Under the pieces are notes generated by a model that saw only the letters and a list, made by a program, of their open reading frames with translations, searched no databases and was not told where the DNA came from. From Neocallimastix lanati (nom. inval.) (Eukaryota; Neocallimastigomycota; Neocallimastigomycetes; Neocallimastigales; Neocallimastigaceae), in NCBI GenBank assembly GCA_016946835.1, contig JACVTC010000187.1, positions 52,501 to 107,500 on the forward strand: a stretch of DNA of 55,000 nt, given 5' to 3'. Both the position numbers and the translations under genes were made by a program. Shown in pieces: positions 1 through 12,046 of this stretch. How positions within the stretch are numbered: position 1 is the stretch's first letter; each line of letters begins with the position of its first letter.

Positions 1-141
1 AATTTTTGATTTATTAATTTATATTATTTTGTTATAAAATTTTTTATTTACTTTATTCTTTTATAAAATATTACATAAATATTTAATTTTTTTTTTTTTT
101 TCAATATATTTATCAATAAATTATAATTAATATATATATAA

Positions 142-2886
142 ATGGAGTGCAATGTAGATAGTTCGACAAATACGAACTCCACTGAACCACAAAAAAATAA
201 TTTGAATACTACTAATGAAAAAGAGAATGAATTATTGGATTCAGAAAATGTTAAAAAGTATTCTGGAGATATTAGTAATGTAAAAAATAATAATTCAAAT
301 GAAAATGAAAAAAAAAGTCAAAATGATATTTCTGGTAAAAAAAGGATTTTAACTGAAAGTGAAAGAAGAAATAATAATACATCTTATTCATTATATCTTG
401 ATTCTCCAGTTCAAGAGAAAAAGTATTCTGGTCTTTTTGGTAGTAAAGAAAATTCTTTACTAGAAAAAGTATTATCCGAAATTTTTGATAAAAACGATGA
501 TGATTCATTGAACTTTGAGCCAACTATTAAAAAAGAAAATAAGCATAATAAGAAACACTCTTCACTTTTAGAAAGTCATGAAAAACATCATATGGTGGAA
601 AGACAAAGCTCAAATATTTTCGATGAAGAAGAAAATTATTTCTTGAAACGAATGATTTTTGATTTCAATGAAAATGGAGATAAATCATTAAATTTTTCAA
701 GAGAAAGTAGTAAAAAAGAAATCAGTAATGAAAATGAAGAGAAAAAAAAGGAAAAAGAGGCCACAGAATCCGTGGTGGATGATGATAAAAATATTTTAGA
801 TGATTATATGAATGACAATATTGAAATTCTTCATAATGAACCTTCATTTATTCAAAAACATTTACAATTTATTGAAGATAAACGTGTAATACAATGGATG
901 AATGAAAATAAAAATTATAAAGAAAAAATAATGAATGAAGTTGTAACTGGATTAAATAATGGAAATATTGATCATGGGAGTGTGGATACCTGTATCAAAG
1001 ATGAAAATTTAAAAGAAGTTATTAAAATTGCTTTCATTACTAATGAAATGGATCGTTTAAAAGCAAAATTAGAAATAAAGAAAGTATTAGAAAGTAAAGA
1101 TATCAATCTTATAAAAGGAGGAATACAAAGGAATATTGAGGAAATGAATAAAATTAAAAATTATAAAAAATGTAAATTACACAGTGATTTAGTTAATCTT
1201 TACAATGAGTTACAAGAAAAATATATTATTAATATAGTGCAAGAGGAAAAAAAACTGAGAGATTCATTTTTAAGAGGAATAATGGTTAAATTGAGTGAAT
1301 TAAAATCTTATCCTAATTATATGGAACTTTTTAATAATAATTATAAGGAAGTAGAAGATTTATCACCAGAAAATAAAATGGAAATTAAAGAGACATTGGT
1401 TAATATAATGTCTGATGAAATGAAATTGGAAGAGTTACTCTACAATATTTCTAATACAAATATAAGACTGGAAATTGAGGAAAAAATTTTAATGTGTAAT
1501 GAGGATCAAGTTGAGAAAATTAATCAATTAGAAAAACAATTAGATGAATTGGAATCAAAATTTGTGAATGATAATACTCTCGATTCATCAAATGAATTAA
1601 AAGATAAAATGACAGAATTTTTAAGAAAATGTATTGAACAAATTGTAGTGAATAATAATAATAAATATCAGTCGGATAGTAATAGTGTCCTAATTAAGAT
1701 ATATCAAAAATATCATGAAAAATTAGAGGTGTTCAATATATTATCTAGTAATATACCAAGATTCAAAGAAAAATATGTCAACATATTAAATAGATTTGGT
1801 CATATGAGTGATTCCATTAATCCCACTATAAATCAAAGATATATTGATTTTAAGACAATATTTCATAATGAAGCACTTAATAACAAAGATTCGGATTATG
1901 CCGATGTCATGGTAGCATTAATAAAAATGGGTGCCAATGTTTCCTTAAAGGATAATAATGGGAAAACACCTTTTGATTACATTGACAGTAATAAAATTGG
2001 AGAAGTTTATGATAATCTTAACAAATCTTTATCAAAGACGAATGTTGAAAGTGCTTTTGGTATAAGAATTCTTAGAGGTATACTAGAAATTGAAATTACA
2101 AAAAAAAATAATAATGAAAATCTTGAAAAATATTTCAATTCAATCATGGCCTTCGTAAAAAAGAACAAAGACCTTAAAAGTTATGAAGAAATGGAAGATA
2201 TTTTAGGAAATCATATATGGCATGAAGAAAATACATTTATAAGAAAAGAAAGAGAAAAATATTTTACAGAATTAAAAAAGAAATGTAAAGTGATAATTGA
2301 TGAAATTATAACTTACTTCAAAAATAACGGATTAAATGATATGGGACTGACAATGGATAATAAAAAATGGAAAAGTGATGATAATGAAGAAAATATAAAA
2401 TATAACGATAATTTAAAAAAAATAGATAATGCAGTCGACGAACTTCAAATTATTAATACCTATCTTCTGGAAAAAAGTAGTGTGAAATTTATCGTTGAAA
2501 AAAATACAATAAAAAATGAAATTGAAATAATAAATTATAATACCTTCTCAGAAGCGATTAATCGCTGTATGGAAGATGATATAGAAAAATTTTTAATGGA
2601 ATATCCAAGTCAAGTAGATATGACACTTAATAATGATAATGATATACTGGAAGAAATAATAGATCAGAAGAATGTTAGATTATTAGAATCATTAAAAAAG
2701 AATGGAAGAGATCTGAACTCATTCATGAAAGATGGTAAATTGCCTTTGGAAAAAGCAATAGAAAATAATAATGCCTATTTTGTTAAAGAAATGATAAATT
2801 TAGGCGTGTCTTTAGATACAGAAACAAAAAGCGGTATAAAATTAAAAGATTTAATTAAAGAAAAAATACCAAGTTTAAGTAAATGA
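142..2886 (+). CDS. Hypothetical charged protein with degenerate ankyrin-like segments (914 aa)
   Basis: Intact single-exon frame from ATG at 142 to TGA. It is Lys/Glu/Asn rich and largely helical or coiled-coil in character. The first ~220 residues are low complexity but hold two related ~34-residue blocks (about 92-125 and 153-187) that both end in SLNF. A short ankyrin-like stretch lies near residues 571-630 (MVALIKMGANVSLKDNNG followed by TPFDYI). A second lies near 800-905 (AIENNNAYFVKEMINLGVSL). No signal peptide or membrane segment is visible, so it is probably intracellular. The repeats are too degenerate to assign a partner or function. The ankyrin link is an inference from pattern. 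The start follows an AT-only leader with a run of Ts. Confidence 0.75.
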   Translation: MECNVDSSTNTNSTEPQKNNLNTTNEKENELLDSENVKKYSGDISNVKNNNSNENEKKSQNDISGKKRILTESERRNNNTSYSLYLDSPVQEKKYSGLFGSKENSLLEKVLSEIFDKNDDDSLNFEPTIKKENKHNKKHSSLLESHEKHHMVERQSSNIFDEEENYFLKRMIFDFNENGDKSLNFSRESSKKEISNENEEKKKEKEATESVVDDDKNILDDYMNDNIEILHNEPSFIQKHLQFIEDKRVIQWMNENKNYKEKIMNEVVTGLNNGNIDHGSVDTCIKDENLKEVIKIAFITNEMDRLKAKLEIKKVLESKDINLIKGGIQRNIEEMNKIKNYKKCKLHSDLVNLYNELQEKYIINIVQEEKKLRDSFLRGIMVKLSELKSYPNYMELFNNNYKEVEDLSPENKMEIKETLVNIMSDEMKLEELLYNISNTNIRLEIEEKILMCNEDQVEKINQLEKQLDELESKFVNDNTLDSSNELKDKMTEFLRKCIEQIVVNNNNKYQSDSNSVLIKIYQKYHEKLEVFNILSSNIPRFKEKYVNILNRFGHMSDSINPTINQRYIDFKTIFHNEALNNKDSDYADVMVALIKMGANVSLKDNNGKTPFDYIDSNKIGEVYDNLNKSLSKTNVESAFGIRILRGILEIEITKKNNNENLEKYFNSIMAFVKKNKDLKSYEEMEDILGNHIWHEENTFIRKEREKYFTELKKKCKVIIDEIITYFKNNGLNDMGLTMDNKKWKSDDNEENIKYNDNLKKIDNAVDELQIINTYLLEKSSVKFIVEKNTIKNEIEIINYNTFSEAINRCMEDDIEKFLMEYPSQVDMTLNNDNDILEEIIDQKNVRLLESLKKNGRDLNSFMKDGKLPLEKAIENNNAYFVKEMINLGVSLDTETKSGIKLKDLIKEKIPSLSK

Positions 2887-3039
2887 GAAAACCATTTAAT
2901 AAATATCTATCTAGTAAATAAGTAATTAAATTAATTATTAAATTAAATTGTTAAAAATATATGAAATATTTTTTATAATTAAATTTTAAATAATTAAAAT
3001 TTCTAAAAATTAAATAAAAATAAACAAAAACAAAAAAAT

Positions 3040-3072
<33 letters not shown>

Positions 3073-3525
3073 AATATAACCAATAAAAGTTTATAAATCT
3101 GATTAGTTTATATACTAAAAACAAAAAAAAAAAGTACAATAATTATATATATCAGAATTTAAAATATTATTCATATTTAGGAAAAAATATATATGTAATA
3201 AGATATTTTAAATTAATGTAAAGCGCATAATTTTTAATTATAATAAAGATAGATCATATTTTAATTAAAATTAAAAAATAACAAATAAATTATTTATGTA
3301 TTTATTATCAAGTATTTTAAATTTAAAGAATAAAAAATAGAATTGTTTATAAATTTAAAATGAAATATCTTTAGTTGTTTTAACTAAAAATATGATAATT
3401 TATGAAGATATATAATAGAATATACATAAAAAAATGCACTTATTCAATGATAAGTTTTATATATCAGTTTTTAGTTTTGATATAATTTGAAAATTAAAAA
3501 ATAATTATAATAAAGTTTATTTTAA

Positions 3526-3556
<31 letters not shown>

Positions 3557-5093
3557 TTTTCTTAATTATATAGTTTTTTTTTTTTTTTTTATTTTTTTTT
3601 TTTTTATTTTTTTAATTATATAATATATATTATATTTATTTATTATTATTTATATAATATATACTATAAAAATAAAAAAAAAAGAGGATTTTAATTATAG
3701 ATTGTATTAATAATTTTAAATATAGATATTAACTTTATTATTTTACTTATGTAATATATGTTATTATTAGAGTCTATTCTTTTATTCAATCTAAAAATTA
3801 ATGAAAAATAGTCGTGAGATTATCTCACATTATAAAATTCGACTTAATAATTTAAAAAATAAATTAAAAAATTCAATTAAATGATTAAACGAAATTAAAT
3901 TATAAAATTCGACTTAACGAATTAAAGTATTAATCATTCATAATTTAGTATGATGTTAATGTCATGTTCAATTGTTTATTTTATTATAAGATATATTTCT
4001 TTTTTTTTTTAGATATTTTAATATATAACATTACAAGATAAAGCTTAAATATTTTTCTGAATAAAATTTCAGTATAAAAAAATAAGTTTTATAGTATTTG
4101 AACTTTTATTGTACCTTTATTTTTATTTTTTTTTTTTTTTTAATTTTTTTTAAATTTTTGATGATAAAATATTTTTTTTTTAAAGGAAAAAGAAAGAATG
4201 ACAATTGATATTTATAATTATTTAAATTATTTTGGATTTTTAATTATTTATTCTATTATCAAAAATAGAATGATATAATATATCTTTAATTAAATTAAAA
4301 TTATTGCTTATCCAACAAAATTTATTTAAATTATTATTAATTAAAAATGCTCTTATAATAAAATATTAAATTTTAAAATTTATATTTAAAGTGGATTTGA
4401 TAAGATATATGATATTTAATTAAATTAGAAATATTAACTTTTTAATTTTAATATAAGATATAATTTATCAATAATTATAATGCTCTCAAATTATTATATT
4501 ATTTTTTTTAAAAAAAAAAAAAAGTTTAAACAAAAGAACTTCAATATTAATCAATAGAATATATGCTATCTTTAACATTAATTTCTAAATAATTATAAAC
4601 TATATTTTTAATCATCATATTAATTAAATACCTCAATATATATAATATCTATACTTCAATATATATATATATATTTATATAACTGGAAAAAAAAAAAAAA
4701 AAAAAAAAAAAAAACTATTAAATTGAATATCAAATAAATATTTTTATTTGTATAATTTAATTACTATTTATTTTATAAAGAAATATGAAAATGTTAATTA
4801 TAAATACATTATATAATTATTATTTTAAATAGTGTATATAGTTATTTTAAATATAAATATAGTAGATTATTTTTAATAATAAATGATTATCGCTATATAT
4901 AATTTTATATAAAACAATTAATTTATTATTATTTTATTTAATAAAGTAGTTAATATTACAGGATTATTAAATTTTACAATAACATAATATAATTTAAATA
5001 TACATCAATAATTTGTCATAAAAAGCTAGTTGAATAATAATAACAACAAAAACAATAATAATAACAGTAATAATAATAAAGAATATAAAAATT
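2887..5093. other. Intergenic AT-rich DNA, no gene seen
   Basis: 2.2 kb of almost pure A/T with homopolymers (for example A-runs near 3042-3071 and 4686-4713, and T-runs near 3529-3550). No long coding frame is visible. A short perfect inverted repeat, GTGAGAT-T-ATCTCAC, lies near 3814-3828. The string TTATAAAATTCGACTTAA occurs twice, near 3830 and 3900. Confidence 0.6.
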
Positions 5094-6891
5094 ATGAATG
5101 ATAATAGCAATAAAGAGATAAATAATTATAATGATAATGAAGATGAGAAAATAAATTATTATAATGATAATGAAGAATTCAAAAATAATGATTATAATAA
5201 AAATGTTGATGATAAAATAAATATTTATAATGAAAATAGTGATGATAAAATAAATATTTACAATGAAAATAGTGATGATAAAATAAACATTTACAATGAA
5301 AATAGTGATGATAAAATAAACATTTACAATGAAAATAGTGATTATATGATTAACAATTATAATCAAGTTGATGATTATCATTACAACGATAAAGAATATA
5401 TAAATGATGATAGTAATAATACAGAAAATGATGAACTATTTAACTATAGCAAAAATAAAATAAATGATGATATAGATAAAAAAAATAAAAAGTTTCATAA
5501 AAAAACATATAAAGATTATCAATCCAATAAAACAATTAATATACTTTTAAAGCAATCGGATGATATAAAAAAAGAGTATAAGCAAAGTATTTTTAATGAT
5601 GTAATAAATGGCCCACATGGTCCTGATGTACGTCTACATAAACATAATATTGTGGTAGGCTTATTGAAATTATTTATTGTTCTTTTTTTTACTGCTGGTA
5701 TAATACTGTTATCAGTGATTTCACTTTGTATTACAATTAATGTTGGTTATGTTTGTGTTCAAATTGACGACACAAATTCAATGATTCAAATGATATTTTT
5801 TGTTTTTTATTTTAATGTACTGTATTCAATTATATATTCTTTTTGGAAAACTTATTTAAGATTAGTTCATACAATAAGTAAATCGAAATTTGGGTCTTCC
5901 ATGAATGATATATTTATTAAAAGAGTTCTTGGTTACTTTATCACCTTAAAAATTACAAAATTGGTAATACCCAAAAAATATAAGAGTCATCCCAAAGATT
6001 GGTATGAAAAATTAAATTTAATAATATTTAGTGTTTTTTTATTTATTATTTTACTTCCCTTTCCTATTGTTGCCTATATTTATGGCTATTGGGAAGTTGT
6101 CAGTATGTTTTGTATTTTTTTCGTCATTGGAGGAGCTCTATCAATTATTGCAATAAATGGATTTTCGCGCATAATTCAATTTATTAAACTTTTCAGTCGA
6201 CTGAACGAATTCTATTATAATGCACCATATTATGTTAATTTAGATGAACGGGCAAAAAATCAAACCAATTTTCTTAGATTAGCTTATTGTACTACTAATG
6301 GTTTACATGGTGGTTGTAATCTTCTAAATCACATATTAAATCAATTAATTATTATTTGTACACAAATTTCTTTGGCAGCAATCTTTTTTGGATCGTTTGA
6401 TCCTGACGTTATTAAGATGTCTATTTCTTTAGGATTACTTATAATTATTTTGCCACTTCGTTTTAGAAAAGAAATCTATAAAACCTTTCTTAATATAGGT
6501 GTTAATTTGCATCTTTTTTCTAAAAATACATTGAAAACGGATGAATTAGAAGATAAAACTAAAATTAATGCTAAAATGAAAGCTACCCATAGACAATATT
6601 TAAATAATATAAAAAATACAATTTTTATTAATAATAAAAAAAGATATATTAATTCAGGTGGAAATAGTTTCAATTATAATACAATGGATTTAAATGGAAG
6701 TTCTGAAAAATCCGAAGAATATCATAGCAATATTATTTCAAATCAAATTGAAAATAATAATGTCGGTAAAGATAATAAAATTGATAATGATACTAATAGC
6801 AATTATTATGAAGATATTAAGAATACTAATTTCGACGGTAGTAATAGCAATAATAATGTTGATGAGAATAAAAATAATAATAATAATGAAT

Positions 6892-6973
<82 letters not shown>

Positions 6974-7856
6974 AATTCCTATCTATATAAATCAGAAGGA
7001 TAATATTCAGAATCAAGAAAATAATCTTAATATTAATGATGAACGTTTAGAATCTGCTCAATTTTTTAATGAAGAAGAAAATAAAATTAACTTAAGTTTC
7101 TATAATTTAATAAATTCAAAAAATCCTTATTTTCATGGAAAAGCACTTAAAAAATGGAATATTGATACTCTTACATCTTGGAAAGGTTGTTTAACCATTT
7201 TCTCTTTAAGAATTATTAAATTTGTAGTGGGTATTACTTTTATGGCTATTTTAAACTATTATCGTTATTCAGAATATTTAGATACAGAAGAAACTAATCA
7301 TAATCTTCAAAATGACATCATCACCCATATAATATTTGTTATTGTTTTATTGCTACAAGATATTATATTTTTAATTCCAGCAAGTACAGAAATTATGTCA
7401 ATGAAAACAAGAAAGTATTCTTTAAATATTCTTTTAATAATGGAATTTATTCTTGTAATTGTTATGAGAGCTATTATCATCAATAATTATATTCCTATGG
7501 CTTTTATATTAATTGCATATGCCAATTTTACTGTTCATCCTGATCCTCGATATAATTGGGATGATGAAGATACCGAACGGAAAACATTATTTGATCTTTT
7601 TAATCCAAAATTTGATTTTGATCCTGAAACTACACGTAAGCATTATAAAAAAAAAAGAAGATTTTCCAGAAAATATAAAATAAGATTTTCAAATATATAT
7701 CGTAAACTTTCAAAAGATAATAGAAAGGAAAAGAAAGGGAAAAAAATCATTAGAAATAATAGTAATACTAGTAATAATGAAAATAGTAGCAGTACTAACA
7801 ATAATAGTATTACTATTAATGATAATAACTATAGTAGAAATTTGTCAGATTCATAT

Positions 7857-7928
<72 letters not shown>

Positions 7929-9053
7929 CTTTTTAGAGAAACATCCAATTACAAATTAAATACACAAAAAAGTAATAGTAAAGGAAATATGAAATCAAGA
8001 GAGAAACTATATAGAGTGGTTAAAGGTATAAGAAAGGAAATGCAGTATAAACGTAATACACGTGCCTATCATAATAGTACTATTATTTTATTAGCAATTT
8101 CTTTTACTGTAATTATTTCACTTGTAATAAGTATTAAGTTCTCTGAAAGTGGTAGAAAAACTATTTATACTGTTAAGGATTTCCTAGATGATAAAAATGA
8201 AGTAACAAATCAAAAACCCGCAATTTGTCAATGGCGTGCTGATGGTATTTCAATTAATGAATTTTGTGCATTGGCTTATGCTTGCTATTATAAAAATATT
8301 GAAAACGTTAATAATTCTTGGCTATTTAGTCGACCAAAATCTTCTAAAAATAATTTTATTGTTGGAGATAATAACGTTACTTCTAAGACTGGGGTTCATT
8401 ATGTTGATTTTATAAATAAAGAAAGTAATATTTTAGTAGTTGCAATTAGAGGAACATTGACAATGGAAGACATATTTCAAGATTGTTATATATGGAGTGC
8501 TTCTGGATTACTTCAAATCTCTGGATATTTTGGGACATTTATTACTTTTTGGCCTAGAGAAATAACTGCAACATTGGTAAATCTTATTGTTAAACAATTT
8601 ACTAATTTTCAACTATTATATTGGGTAGATGTTGAAAAGCACATTAAAGAATTACAAATGAATACAAATTATACTCTTTATCTTACAGGACATTCATTAG
8701 GAGGAGGTGTGGCAGCTGTTATTGCATCACATTTAAATATTCCTGCTATTACATTTTCCTCTCCTGGTTTAGGATATTCCTATAAAACATATGATATTGA
8801 ATTAAAAAAATTAATGAGAAATCTTGTGAATGTAATTCCTATGTCTGATCCAATACCAAAATTAGATTCCCAGGTTGGAGAAATTCAATATATAGAATGT
8901 AAGACAGGACATCCATTTGCTTGTCATCGTATTATGAATACTCTAGATACTTTAAATAATTTATGTCATGAAGATGCAGTTTATCGTTATTGGGATGAAC
9001 ATACAGAAAAAACGATAGATGGAGTTCCTGTTAAACATAATCTTTATCCATAG
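5094..9053 (+). CDS. Multi-pass membrane class 3 lipase, diacylglycerol-lipase-like (1319 aa)
   Basis: A predicted lipid-ester hydrolase anchored in a membrane. The C-terminal ~280 residues form a lipase class 3 fold: the strand LVVAIRGTLTMEDI, the nucleophile elbow TGHSLGGG (Ser1201), a probable acid in MSDPIPK (Asp1252) and a candidate His1278 in FACHRI; the His choice is the least certain. Before it lie about ten hydrophobic segments in two groups (about 187-460 and 697-812), plus one near 991-1013 just ahead of the lipase domain. The N-terminal ~180 residues are Asn/Asp rich and hold four near-identical 11-residue repeats (DDKINIYNENS type) coded at about 5209-5340. Two poly-Asn runs (about 600-624 and 921-944) are AAT microsatellites kept in frame. 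Membrane segments plus lipase_3 recall sn-1 diacylglycerol lipases, but the membrane part is much longer, so the substrate is inferred only. Confidence 0.88.
5209..5340 (+). repeat. In-frame 33-bp tandem repeat in the lipase gene
   Basis: Four nearly identical 33-bp units encode an Asn/Asp-rich 11-residue repeat in the predicted cytosolic N-terminus. The copies differ by only a few bases, so the expansion looks recent. Confidence 0.85.
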
Positions 9054-9140
9054 AAGACACTAAATATTAATAAAAAAAAATAAGAAAATATATATGTTTC
9101 TAAATTGAAACATATGTTAATAATAATATATTATTATCTG

Positions 9141-9172
<32 letters not shown>

Positions 9173-9440
9173 TTAAATTTTAATTATATATTTCATATAA
9201 TTATTAATAATTAATAATATAAATTAAAAATCTTTATAGATTAGTTCAATTTTTATTACATATTTAAGAAAAAAAAATTCAAACAATTGGATTAGAATAT
9301 TATATCATATTGAAGCAATTTTTATAAATTTTATAATTATAATTATCAAATAATAAATAAATTTAATAAGTAGCATAAATAATTTTTTTATTTTTTTTAA
9401 AAAAGAATAATTTATAAATTTTTTCCATTTTAATTTAGAT

Positions 9441-9472
<32 letters not shown>

Positions 9473-9668
9473 TAAAAAAAAGAATTGTATTAAAAAAGTA
9501 AACCAAAATATATTTAATATAGCCTTATATTATAACTTATTTTTTATTATTAATTCTACTTTTCTACTTTTTTTTTTTTTAATGTTATTTACCTTGATTA
9601 TTTTCTAATTGTTATATTTGTTTTTTTCTGAAGATTATATAAATTAAACTAAAAAATTATTTGTTGAT

Positions 9669-9714
<46 letters not shown>

Positions 9715-9917
9715 CAACTGTGTATATTTAAGAACGTGAACTATAAATACATTTTATTTATAATTTAACGCCTACATTTTTATTTATTTTAAAAAAAATA
9801 AACGGGTTAATTTGTTATTTTTTTTAAAAATTTTAAACATCAAAATATTTTCTCATAAATACTTATAATTGTTAACGTTGAAGAAAAAAAAAAAAAGGAT
9901 TATATTATAAATAAACA

Positions 9918-9954
<37 letters not shown>

Positions 9955-10067
9955 TAAATAAATAATAAAGTGATTATGAGAAGATTAAATTAAATAAATA
10001 AATAAATAAATAAATAATATTATATAAAATTAAATATATATTTTATTTTTAACCATTAAAAAATAGA
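9054..10067. other. Intergenic AT-rich DNA with long homopolymers
   Basis: No gene seen. It holds a (TA)n stretch near 9441-9468, a T-run of over 40 bases near 9670-9714, an A-run near 9920-9951 and an (AAAT)n stretch near 9957-10016. Confidence 0.6.
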
Positions 10068-10140
10068 AAAAAATCTAAAGATTGAAATAGGTGAAACAAA
10101 TAGAGAAAAAGAACAAATTATTATAAATAAAAAATAACGT
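10068..10140 (+). pseudogene. Relic of a MULE transposase N-terminus
   Basis: Read in frame, this stretch gives NLKIEIGETNREKEQIII followed by a stop. It closely matches the first residues of the MULE transposase at 21735-23187 (NLKIDISETNRGKEQIII), on the opposite strand. Only ~24 codons remain. It is followed by AT-rich DNA and a patch near 10258-10310 that carries AAGCCAC and ACGCCACAT, motifs that recur around the larger element. Most likely an internally deleted copy of the same transposon family. Confidence 0.75.
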
Positions 10141-10812
10141 ATATCCTTAAAAATTAAGTATTATTAAATATTATTATTTTAACAAAATAAAATATTAAAT
10201 ATTTATTATTATTTTAACAAAATAAAATATTAAATATTTATTTATTTTATACAATTTAAGCCACTTTCACATAAATGATTTTTTTTGAAATACGCCACAT
10301 TTCATAATCCATGTTACAAAACACAACGTTATGTAAAATCAATTTCTTCATATCATTATAAAAGTATCAATAAAAAGTGAAATATTAAAATTTTTCTAAT
10401 GAAATAGTTATTTATTCAAGTTTTCATTCAGGTCTTTCTAAATTTTTTATCTTTAAAGAATTAATATAATTATATTCATTACTAATTATTAAGAGAATTA
10501 AATATTATGATTCTTTATCTTTTAATTAAAAGAAATATTTAACCTTTGATTTGATCCAACTAATTGAAATTGATTTGATATTTTTTAATTAATTATTAAT
10601 CATAATTTTTTTTTTGAAAATTTAATATTTTTTTTTATAATTTTTATCTATTAAAAATTTTTATATATTACAATTATAATCGATTTAAAATTTAATATAT
10701 ATATAAATAGTTTTTCTTACTCTTCAATTTATAAATAGTAATATTTTAATATTTATATATATATTTTTTTTTATATGTATTTTTATATATTTATTTTTTT
10801 AGCAATATAAAA
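10141..10812. other. Intergenic DNA downstream of the ankyrin-peptidase gene
   Basis: No gene seen. The patch at about 10258-10345 is less AT-rich than its surroundings and matches, in reverse complement, the stretch at about 19092-19130 (shared core TATTTCAAAAAAAAT). This is probably the end of a small mobile element. Confidence 0.5.
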
Positions 10813-12011
10813 TTATAAATATTTTAGTTCTGTTAATTTTAACCATGTAATTAAGATATATGCTCTACCAAAATTTTTTTTAATCTCTTCTTCAATATTT
10901 TCATTTATAAATTCAACATTTGAGATAATAGGAGACCAATCTAATTTTTTTATATTTTCCATAGTATACTGTTGATCTGGTATATAATTTAATCTTCCTT
11001 TGGATAATAATGTAATATACCATGCATAATTTGTTCTATAAAATAATAATTTGTCTGAAAAATTGCAATAAAAGAGTGATTTTTTTAATATTTTTAAGTC
11101 CTCAAGTTTTTTCTTTCGTTCATTCTCATTTTCTATATTTTCTATATCTTTTCTTAACATATCTACATCACTTGAAGATAATCTTTTACATAATCCATAT
11201 TCATTTAACTTTTTTTTTTGAAATGTATTTAATTTTAGTGTTGATGATTTAGCTCTTTCTATTCCATAAATATTTTTATTATAATATAATATTTTTATTG
11301 CAAAATCAATTTCACTAAATTTAACAGCTACATTTACATATACATCTTTTTTATCTTTGTTTTTCACAGTTCTGGATGATTTATGAATTCCAACTACTTC
11401 ATATTTTGTATTTAAAAGAGGAGAGCCAGATGATCCTCGATCTGTCGATATTTCATGATAATAATCAAAACTATGAATATCTTTAATATTTCCAAAGGCT
11501 ACAGAATATTGGGTTTTAGGGTATTGAAAGATTATAATAGGTTCATTAATTATAGCATCTTTACTACTTGGCTTAAGGAATACTGGTTCAATTTCATTAA
11601 TGTATTTTATACTTAATTCAACAAACGTAATATCGATTAACTCCGATGTAAAAACAAAATCTTCATCATTTATTTGAATTTCTATACCCTGTTCCTGGTT
11701 ATTGGCCATAAAAATTTTAAATGATTCACCCAACTTTAGCTGAGTTTCATTTAATACGTGATTATTTGTCATTATGCCACGCATTGGATTCTCTTTTGAT
11801 GGAACTGGAATTTCAATAAAAAAACCAGTTCCATAATTTTTATTAGCTTTTATTAAACAAAGAGAATTATTTATTTCATTATATAAATTATTGAAAAGTT
11901 TTAGATTATTGTCTGAAAAGTATTTTTGATCACTATTGGAGGAATACTTTTCATCTTCACTTTTTTAATAATTATTTAATAATATTATTAAATGTATTAT
12001 CATAATATGAA

Positions 12012-12046
<35 letters not shown>

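Noticed and set aside
11784-11786. ATG at 11784 as the true start of the peptidase
   Set aside because: The open frame extends upstream through GTGFFIEIPVP, which is needed for the domain, and has no other ATG.
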